From Candidatus Omnitrophota bacterium (GTDB lineage Bacteria > Omnitrophota > Omnitrophia > Omnitrophales > Aquincolibacteriaceae): a DNA stretch of 6,404 nucleotides. Under the pieces are notes generated by a model. The model saw nothing but the letters and a program-made list of their open reading frames with translations, was not told the DNA's origin and did no database searches. Location: positions 1 through 6,404 of the forward strand of contig JAHFHB010000099.1 of assembly GCA_023247135.1 (NCBI GenBank), given 5' to 3'. Position numbers and translations under genes: made by a program. Positions 1-5,151 of the stretch are shown piece by piece (the first letter of the stretch is position 1; each line of letters opens with the position of its first letter).

Positions 1-1158
1 GCGGGCCAGAGTACGTTGCCTGTTCAACTGAGTGCCGGTGAGGCCTATGGGTCGATTGCGCTGCATTTTGCCCCGCAGCCAGTGCTGCGTCTTCGGGGCC
101 TTACGGTTGAAAACCCCCAGGGCACACTTTTTCTGGAACCCGAGACTGTTTTACAGAACCCTGTTGCCGTACTGCCAATGCGTCACTTCCCGGTTCCGAT
201 CCGCATGCACGGCGGAAGTTTTGATATTGTGGCTTTAAAAACAAAGTTTCAGATCAAATGCCTGGAAAGTAGTATGGCCTTTAACCCGCAGGGAGAATGG
301 GCCCTGGGCGGGAAAGGGGAGTGGGTCGGGCACTTTCCGCTGCGTTTCGATTTACTGTTTAAAGCCCATGAAACGGCGTTTGATTTTACACTCGCAGAAC
401 GCAGCCGCTTTCAGGGAAGCTACGCGGTTTTGAACACCGGCACAGGCGCGACACTGCAAGGGCAAATCCACACCCAGAGACTTCCCTGGGTGCCGGTGCG
501 GCGTCGCTTACATCTGCCGCTGCCCAGGACCGGAATGTTGACCACAGAACTTCACTACGCGAGTGCGCCGCGCGATACAGGGGCGGCCAATTTATTTTGG
601 GGGGCGGATTTCGACGGGGCCCTGGATTTTAGAAACGGTATCTTTCTGAAACAAAACCTTCTGCGCGGTGTTTTTGAGCAGATGAGCGCCGTGCCCGGAT
701 TATCCGGAATTATGGCCAGCGCGCTTCAGCACGCGCCGGTCAAGGAAGCTCTCGGAGCCGCGCAAACTCGTTATGAGATTTTTAGAGCCGAGGTGACCCA
801 TGCGAGAAACACGGACTGGCTCGCTCTGAGGCAATTTCTGCTTGTGACGCCGCTTTATAACCTGCAAGGGACGGGGCGGGTTTTGCAAAGCGGGGAGTTT
901 GCATTCACGGCAGACCTCATTCTGACGGACTACTTGAGTGAAAAGATGCTTCAGGACGTGAAAAATCTGCGCTACCTGGAAAACACGTCGCATCGGATCG
1001 TCATTCAAGGCGCCCTGCAGGGGGATGCGAAAAATGCGGAATTTCGCGTCGATTTGGGCGCTCTTGCTGATAAAATGCTGCAACAGACCCGCGCGGCCCT
1101 TGTCAGGAAAAGCGAGGAAAAAGTGGCGGCTTATTTTGAACCGGAGGGAACTTCATGA
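1..1158 (+). CDS. AsmA-family envelope protein, C-terminal part (5' truncated by window edge)
   Basis: The reading frame is open from the first base, so the gene begins upstream and 385 C-terminal residues are visible; the TTG at 16 is probably internal. The visible part is rich in short alternating hydrophobic strands and Gly/Asn turns, as in the long beta-rich AsmA/TamB-like proteins. The last ~185 residues fit the AsmA C-terminal pattern: a strand with 'DFRNGIF', a helix-like stretch 'LLRGVFEQMSAVPGLSG', a strand pair around 'TPLYNLQGTGRV', and a final 'HRIVIQGALQGDAKNAEFRV' strand pair before a charged helix. Known members are inner-membrane-anchored periplasmic proteins linked to outer-membrane biogenesis or lipid transport; that role is inferred here. 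The N-terminal membrane anchor expected for the family lies outside the window. The stop overlaps the next start by 4 bp, so the downstream ACT gene is probably translationally coupled. The exact subfamily is uncertain. Confidence 0.68.
   Translation, partial: AGQSTLPVQLSAGEAYGSIALHFAPQPVLRLRGLTVENPQGTLFLEPETVLQNPVAVLPMRHFPVPIRMHGGSFDIVALKTKFQIKCLESSMAFNPQGEWALGGKGEWVGHFPLRFDLLFKAHETAFDFTLAERSRFQGSYAVLNTGTGATLQGQIHTQRLPWVPVRRRLHLPLPRTGMLTTELHYASAPRDTGAANLFWGADFDGALDFRNGIFLKQNLLRGVFEQMSAVPGLSGIMASALQHAPVKEALGAAQTRYEIFRAEVTHARNTDWLALRQFLLVTPLYNLQGTGRVLQSGEFAFTADLILTDYLSEKMLQDVKNLRYLENTSHRIVIQGALQGDAKNAEFRVDLGALADKMLQQTRAALVRKSEEKVAAYFEPEGTS
1143..1148 (+). promoter_or_regulatory. Ribosome binding site of the ACT-domain gene
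   Basis: GGAGGG lies six bases before the ATG at 1155, inside the last codons of the AsmA-like gene. It supports that start, which overlaps the upstream stop as ATGA. Confidence 0.75.
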
Positions 1159-1697
1159 AACATCAACTTTTGGTGATTACCGGCAAGGATCGTCCCGGAA
1201 TTATTCATGCGGCAACCCGGATCCTCTACCGCGCGGGTGCCAATCTGGAAGACATCCGTATGAGCATCCTGGAGGGTCAATTTGCCATGATGCTCATCGC
1301 TGCAATGACGCCGGCCAAGCGCAGGGGAGTGCTGGGCGCCTTGTGCCGGCTGGCAAAGTCCTGGAAATTAACCGTCTTTGACTGCGGGCTTCCCGGTCAT
1401 TTGCGGCTTTCTCAGCCCCGATCGAATCTGAACACGTACCTGGTGCGCGTTATCGGCCGCGACAAAACCGGAATTGTTTACCATGTCAGCCGTCTGCTTG
1501 CCCGAAGAAAATTAAACATTCAAAGCCTGGAATCCCGCCTGATCGGCTCCGGCAAAAGCCGGATTTACACCATGCTGCTCGAATTTTGTGCCCCAAAACA
1601 TTTCAAGCTTCAGCCCCTGCACGGCGCTATGCTGCGGCTGGGAAAGAAACTCAAGGTGGAAATTCATATTTCAAGCGCAGCCACGCAGCTGCTCTAA
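1155..1697 (+). CDS. Tandem ACT-domain protein, GcvR-like (putative glycine cleavage regulator)
   Basis: This 180-residue protein has two ACT domains and little else, the layout and approximate length of GcvR. ACT 1 spans about residues 4-75 and opens with 'ITGKDRPGIIHAATRIL', followed by 'GANLEDIRMSILEGQFAM'. ACT 2 spans about 95-173 with 'VIGRDKTGIVYHVSRLLA' and 'LNIQSLESRLI'. The G-x-D-(R/K)-x-G-I signature occurs in both; in this family it marks the loop that binds small ligands such as amino acids. There is no DNA-binding domain or signal peptide, so it is cytoplasmic and would act through ligand or protein contacts. In Escherichia coli GcvR represses gcv operon activation by binding GcvA; neither GcvA nor glycine cleavage genes are visible, so that role is only inferred. 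The start is fixed by a good ribosome site and a 4-bp overlap with the upstream gene. Confidence 0.82.
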   Translation: MKHQLLVITGKDRPGIIHAATRILYRAGANLEDIRMSILEGQFAMMLIAAMTPAKRRGVLGALCRLAKSWKLTVFDCGLPGHLRLSQPRSNLNTYLVRVIGRDKTGIVYHVSRLLARRKLNIQSLESRLIGSGKSRIYTMLLEFCAPKHFKLQPLHGAMLRLGKKLKVEIHISSAATQLL

Positions 1698-1720
1698 ACA
1701 GCAAACTCGAATAGAGCCCG

Positions 1721-2245
1721 ATGGATCCCATCCGCCATTTCTTAAAGTCGAAATCTGCAATCAAACTTTTTCCCGACGCCTGTCTGCGAAAAACATGCCA
1801 TCCCATCCTCAAGTTTGACGCAAGTCTGGCTGCCGCCGCGGAAAGACTGCAGGCGGTGATGGCCAGGCAAAAAATGGGGGTTGGCATTGCGGCGCCGCAG
1901 CTTGGGCTCAGCCTCAAAATGGCGGTTGTAGACGTCAGAGCTCGAGTGCCGGAGGCCGCGCGGCTGGTTCTGATTAACCCGGAAATCATCGCTCATGCCG
2001 GTGAACAGCTTAGCCATGAGGGCTGCATGAGCCTTCCGGAGTACTCAGGGTATTTGCATCGCTGGACCAAGGTCACGGTGCGGTATCAGGACATTTTGGG
2101 CACGGAGCACGTTAAGGAGGCGCTGGGGCTAGAAGCGGTTTGTATCCAGCATGAGATCGATCACTTAAATGGAATCCTGTTTTTTGACCGCGTGATCCAG
2201 CTTAAGACCGGCATGAGGCCGCGGGATTTGAGAGAGAAGAGCTAA
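1721..2245 (+). CDS. def: Peptide deformylase
   Basis: This cytoplasmic metalloenzyme removes the formyl group from the N-terminal formyl-methionine of nascent proteins. All three family motifs are intact in the 174-residue product: GVGIAAPQ at 53-60, EGCMS at 100-104 with metal ligand Cys102, and QHEIDH at 143-148 with metal ligands His144 and His148 and catalytic Glu145. Length is normal. The usual start of the family, an 'I-x-x-x-P-D-x-x-L-R-K' strand, begins here only at residue 14, so the protein carries roughly 10 extra N-terminal residues. ATG 1721 is still the best start: an in-frame TAG lies at 1712-1714 and no ATG, GTG or TTG occurs before the conserved strand. The ribosome site is weak (AGAG at 1713-1716), and the gap from the ACT gene is 23 bp. 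The often adjacent methionyl-tRNA formyltransferase gene fmt is not downstream; a convergent gene is. Confidence 0.96.
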   Translation: MDPIRHFLKSKSAIKLFPDACLRKTCHPILKFDASLAAAAERLQAVMARQKMGVGIAAPQLGLSLKMAVVDVRARVPEAARLVLINPEIIAHAGEQLSHEGCMSLPEYSGYLHRWTKVTVRYQDILGTEHVKEALGLEAVCIQHEIDHLNGILFFDRVIQLKTGMRPRDLREKS

Positions 2246-2304
2246 TTTTCTTATTGGATTAACGTCCTATAATCAATATTATGTTAAATAATCTAATCAC
2301 AAAC
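2246..2304. other. Convergent intergenic gap between def and yqeY
   Basis: This AT-rich gap between two converging stop codons holds an imperfect inverted repeat: ATTGGATTA (2253-2261) pairs with TAATCAAT (2270-2277), with one bulged G and an 8-base loop. There is no GC-rich stem followed by a T run on either strand, so a classic intrinsic terminator is not visible. A TATAAT hexamer sits at 2268-2273 on the + strand but has no convincing -35 partner. The hairpin may act as a weak bidirectional terminator; this is inference. Confidence 0.4.
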
Positions 2305-2751
2305 CTAGGTCAGTCGGCTTTGAATCAACTGGCTCAAAACCTTGCCGTCAGCACGGCCTTTAACCTGAGGCATCAAGATTCCCATCACCTTGCCCATATC
2401 TGCTTTTACCCTGGCGCCGCTGGCCTGAATGGCCGCGAGTACGAGGGTTTGGAGTTCTTCGGTCGATAATGGGGCCGGTAAGTAACTCTCAAGCACGACC
2501 CGCTCAGCTTTTTCCTTATCCGCAAGGTCTTTGCGGCCTGCTTTCTCGAAAGCTTCAATGCTTTCCCGGCGCTGTTTAACCTGCTTGGCCAATACGTCCA
2601 GAACTTCAAGATCGTCTAAGCCATCCTTCTTTTTTTCAATGGCGGCATGCGTCATCGCAGCTTTGGCCATGCGCAATACCAGCAGCCGTACGGTGTCTTT
2701 GGCTTTCATGGCCGCAGTCAGATCTGCATTAATCTTTTCAGATAAAGTCAT
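2305..2751 (-). CDS. yqeY: YqeY-family protein (GatB/YqeY domain)
   Basis: This 148-residue protein has the size and features of stand-alone YqeY. The helical N-terminal half carries 'KQVKQRRESIEAFEKAGR' (about 56-73) followed by a Lys/Glu-rich 'DLADKEKAE'. The C-terminal half has 'YLPAPLSTEEL' (90-100) and the family signature 'DMGKVMGILMPQVKGRADG' (118-136). The same fold forms the tail of GatB, the subunit of Asp/Glu-tRNA amidotransferase that contacts tRNA, so a tRNA-related role is often proposed; the function of free YqeY is not established. ATG codons occur at 2757 and 2751. The first directly abuts the GGGAGG ribosome site, while the second lies six bases from it, so 2751 is chosen. 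The gene follows the BatB-C stop by 18 bp on the same strand and is probably the last gene of the Bat operon. It is cytoplasmic, unlike its neighbours. Confidence 0.93.
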   Translation of the reverse strand: MTLSEKINADLTAAMKAKDTVRLLVLRMAKAAMTHAAIEKKKDGLDDLEVLDVLAKQVKQRRESIEAFEKAGRKDLADKEKAERVVLESYLPAPLSTEELQTLVLAAIQASGARVKADMGKVMGILMPQVKGRADGKVLSQLIQSRLT

Positions 2752-2757
2752 AAACAT

Positions 2758-2763
2758 CCTCCC
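2758..2763 (-). promoter_or_regulatory. Ribosome binding site deciding the yqeY start
   Basis: GGGAGG read on the - strand, in the short gap after the BatB-C stop. It touches the ATG at 2757 but is ideally spaced (6 nt) for the ATG at 2751, which favours the shorter product beginning MTLSEKIN. Confidence 0.75.
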
Positions 2764-2769
2764 TTTTTA

Positions 2770-5151
2770 TTACCAATCTTTGTCCACCGGCGGCCTATCC
2801 TTGTGCAGAGGCGGCCGCCGCAAATCATTGAATTCCTTTTCGCTGTCGCCGAGCGCTTCAAGAATACGCAGCGCGTTTTCTTTGCTCATTTGTCCTTGAA
2901 GTGAGCCGGCTGAACGGCCTTCTTGACCTGATTTCCCGGTCTCCGATTGGCCGCCGGCGGCAGTATCGGCGCCTTGCTGCGGCTCGTCTTCGCCGGTCTT
3001 TTGCTGATCCTGATTTTCTTGTACCCCTGCCCCTGGCTCCTGTGTTTGACCGGGTTCCTGATCCGGCTGCTCGTGCTGCTCCTGCCCCGCTTCCTCTTTT
3101 GGAGGCTGCGGCCCTTTCTCCTGCGCCTGTCCCTGTTCCTCGCCGGGCTCTTGCTTCGGCTCAGCTCCGCTTTGTCCTTGCTGTTCCCGATCCGGGGCTG
3201 GTTGGTTTTGTGCGTTTTCACCCTGATTTTGTTTGGGTTCGCCCCGCTGCTCCTGCGGCTCATTTTTTTGATTTGGCTGTGTTTGTTGTCGGCTGTCCTG
3301 ATTCTGGGCATCTTTTGAATCCGGCTGGCCGCTTTGGCCGGACTGCTGCGACTCATCCTTTGACTTCGGCTCCTGCGGCTGATCCTTTTGGTTTTGCGTA
3401 TCCTTCGGATTGCCTTGGCCCGCTGGCTGCGAATCCTGTTTATTTTGTTCCCCCTGAGAACCTTGCTGAGAACCTTGATTTTGTGACTCCTGCTGGCCCT
3501 GGCCGCCCTGACTCTGGCTGTTTTGATCTTGATTCTGCTGAGACGGGTTGTTTTTTTGAGACGAGTCCTGCTTGTCTTTTTGATTCTGCGGGCTAGTCTG
3601 CGGGTCTTTTTGGTTTTGTGGACTCTGGTTATTTTGCTGACTCTGCTGGTTTTGATTATTCTGCTGATTTTTTTGATTCTGTTTGGGATTGTCTTTCTGC
3701 CGTTCCGCGTCTTTTTTATCAAAGGCGCCCTTTTGTTTCTCGACAAACTCCAGGTTGAATTTCGCGTCCTTGTCTGCGGGATCCAGCTTGAGCGCTTCCT
3801 TGTAAGCGCTGATCGCACCCTCGAAATTGCCCAGCCGGTACTCCGTATTGCCAAGGTTGTAGTAAGTCCTGGCTTTCAGGCTTGGTTCCTTGGTTTCAAG
3901 CGCTTTTTTTAATTCGGGCTGAGTTTCCCGGTACTGCCGGCCCTCGTAGAGTGCCGTGCCGAGATTGTAGCGGATGGCCGGGTCGTCCGGATTTTTGACT
4001 TTTGCCTTTTGATATTTTTCGGCGGCGCTTTGGTATTTCTTTTGCGAGAAGTCCTGATTGGCTTTTTCGTTCAAACTGCGGGATGTTTCCAAAAATCCGC
4101 ATTGCGAGAGAAATACAAGCCCAAGGCTTATGAGAACGGCAGTGTTTTTAAGAGCGCGGGTTCGTCGCACAAAAAGTTCCGCCAGCAGGCACAACAAACC
4201 TAAAAGGAGGAAAAGCGCGTAGTGGTCCTCTTTTTCAAGGATGGTCTGCTCCTTGATTTTTCGAGCTCCGGAGACTCCGATGTGTTTTAACAAAACCTCA
4301 ACATCCTGGTCTGAGGCTGTGGTGGGTAAAAAGAGCCCGCGGGTTTGACGGGCGATCTTCTCAAGCAGCGGCGGATTGAGTTTTGTAATCACAATTTCAC
4401 CGTTACGGTCCTTTTTGAAGCCGGTCTGGTGGCCGGCATTGTCGCGCAGAGGAATCGGTCCTCCGGTTTCGGTTCCCATCCCGATGCAGTAAACCCGGAT
4501 ATGCGCCTGCTCCAGGGCGTCAAGCATCGGGTCGAGGCCGCCCTCGTTATCTTCTCCGTCTGTCAGTAAAATCAGCACCTTGTGCTTGAGCTCTTCCTGC
4601 GGGAAAATTTTCAGCACGAACTGAAACGCGGATGCCAGGGAAGATCCTGGGTCCGGTACGTGCCCGACGCGTACGGCATCCAGAAAAAGAAAGAAGGCGG
4701 CATAATCCAGCGTAAAGGGCGTCTGTAGAAAAGCGCTGCCAGAAAAGACCACCAGGCCGACCCGGTCCCCCTTCAAATGGCGCACGACCGTTTTGATTTT
4801 ATTCTTGGCGACTTCCATCCGGTTCGGTTTCACGTCATCGGCAAGTGTGCTTAAAGACGTGTCCAGCAGAAACAGAATGTCGCTGCCCTTGCGTTCGATT
4901 TTCTTGCTGGATTCCCCCCATTGCGGTCGTGCCAGAGCCGTGATAAAGCACAGCATGGCCAAAATAAGAAAAGTCATGCGGCTGGCCGCCTCGCCGGGAC
5001 GGTAATCGGGCATCAATTTTCCGGTAAAGACGGTTTCGGAACCCAGCGTGCGGACACGCTGCCGCCAAAACCGTCCGGAAAGCAAGCCGGTCCCGAACAG
5101 CAAAACCGGAATCCACAGCCATGCGAATGCTTCAGGATGATAGAACTGCAT
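2770..5151 (-). CDS. BatB-BatC fusion: VWA membrane protein with TPR repeats and long Gln-rich tail
   Basis: This 793-residue protein joins two usually recognisable Bat modules. Residues 1-330 are BatB-like: hydrophobic segments near 11-25 and 57-74, a VWA domain at about 91-290, and a helix at 311-328. The metal-site motif is D97-T-S99-L-S101, with D198 in 'LLTDGEDN'; the position of the usual third-ligand Thr appears to be Ser170. After basic 'VRRTR' comes another hydrophobic segment (335-350) ending at Cys351, resembling the signal or lipoprotein start of a separate BatC, though Gln at -1 is atypical for a lipobox. Three TPRs follow (about 358-390, 391-424, 425-460), then a disordered-looking tail (about 478-750) and a conserved-looking end (755-793, finishing KDW). 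Positive-inside charges place the VWA domain and the TPR/tail in the periplasm. The start overlaps the batA stop as TAATG, so translation is coupled. Bat proteins were named for aerotolerance in Bacteroides; here a role in an envelope complex with BatA is inferred. Confidence 0.88.
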   Translation of the reverse strand: MQFYHPEAFAWLWIPVLLFGTGLLSGRFWRQRVRTLGSETVFTGKLMPDYRPGEAASRMTFLILAMLCFITALARPQWGESSKKIERKGSDILFLLDTSLSTLADDVKPNRMEVAKNKIKTVVRHLKGDRVGLVVFSGSAFLQTPFTLDYAAFFLFLDAVRVGHVPDPGSSLASAFQFVLKIFPQEELKHKVLILLTDGEDNEGGLDPMLDALEQAHIRVYCIGMGTETGGPIPLRDNAGHQTGFKKDRNGEIVITKLNPPLLEKIARQTRGLFLPTTASDQDVEVLLKHIGVSGARKIKEQTILEKEDHYALFLLLGLLCLLAELFVRRTRALKNTAVLISLGLVFLSQCGFLETSRSLNEKANQDFSQKKYQSAAEKYQKAKVKNPDDPAIRYNLGTALYEGRQYRETQPELKKALETKEPSLKARTYYNLGNTEYRLGNFEGAISAYKEALKLDPADKDAKFNLEFVEKQKGAFDKKDAERQKDNPKQNQKNQQNNQNQQSQQNNQSPQNQKDPQTSPQNQKDKQDSSQKNNPSQQNQDQNSQSQGGQGQQESQNQGSQQGSQGEQNKQDSQPAGQGNPKDTQNQKDQPQEPKSKDESQQSGQSGQPDSKDAQNQDSRQQTQPNQKNEPQEQRGEPKQNQGENAQNQPAPDREQQGQSGAEPKQEPGEEQGQAQEKGPQPPKEEAGQEQHEQPDQEPGQTQEPGAGVQENQDQQKTGEDEPQQGADTAAGGQSETGKSGQEGRSAGSLQGQMSKENALRILEALGDSEKEFNDLRRPPLHKDRPPVDKDW
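2773..2889 (-). other. C-terminal 39-residue motif of BatB-C, ending Lys-Asp-Trp
   Basis: Residues 755-793 of the fusion regain normal composition after the low-complexity tail. A probable amphipathic helix, 'MSKENALRILEALGDSEKEF', is followed by a basic Pro-rich stretch with RRPP and HKDRPP and a terminal VDKDW. From memory, BatC/TPR proteins of other bacteria also end with a 'xxEExAxxLLxAL' helix and a final Asp-Trp. This suggests a docking motif carried on a flexible tether; the partner is unknown. Confidence 0.55.
2902..3711 (-). repeat. Low-complexity Gln/Asn/Lys to Glu/Pro/Gly coding tract (BatB-C tail)
   Basis: This stretch encodes residues 481-750 of the BatB-C fusion. By hand count about 78 of 270 residues are Gln. 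I find no Ile, Leu, Met, Phe, Trp, Tyr or Cys and a single Val (710), so it cannot form a hydrophobic core or cross a membrane and is predicted to be disordered. Composition shifts along it: Asn and Lys are common up to about residue 650, and beyond that Glu, Pro and Gly dominate, with only one Asn (713). Short peptides recur, for instance PQNQKD at 511-516 and 521-526. The codon bias keeps other frames open on both strands. Confidence 0.9.
3454..3477 (-). repeat. Perfect 12-bp tandem duplication inside the Gln-rich tract
   Basis: CTGAGAACCTTG on the + strand occurs twice head to tail (3454-3465 and 3466-3477). In the gene it gives two copies of a Gln-Gly-Ser-Gln unit. Because the copies are identical at DNA level, it looks like a recent in-frame slippage or duplication event that lengthens the tail. 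Confidence 0.85.

Noticed and set aside
16..18. TTG at 16 as the start of the AsmA-like gene
   Set aside because: The frame is open to the window edge and AsmA proteins carry an N-terminal membrane anchor that is absent here, so the gene is truncated by the window.
700..1083. 127-residue - strand ORF opposite the AsmA-like gene
   Set aside because: It is antisense to a region with a good AsmA C-terminal pattern and resembles no protein family I know.
2344..2357. GCCGT-CAGC-ACGGC hairpin as a terminator for def
   Set aside because: It lies inside the conserved Gly-Arg-Ala-Asp-Gly codons of yqeY, has only a 5-bp stem and is followed by CTTTAA rather than a T run. Codon coincidence is the simpler explanation.
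2281..2469. 62-residue + strand ORF starting MLNNLITNLGQ
   Set aside because: It is almost wholly antisense to the conserved C-terminal half of yqeY, has no ribosome site, and its product resembles no family I know. It is kept only as a possible antisense transcript.
2901..3596. Long + strand ORFs, including a Leu-rich membrane-like one at 2947-3318
   Set aside because: They are antisense images of Gln-rich codons. The true frame has recognisable VWA and TPR domains upstream and a conserved-looking C-terminal motif downstream.
2886..3854. 322-residue Arg/Lys/Ser-rich ORF on the - strand
   Set aside because: It is a frame-shifted reading of the TPR end and Gln-rich tail of BatB-C. The low frequency of stop codons follows from the biased codons of that tract.
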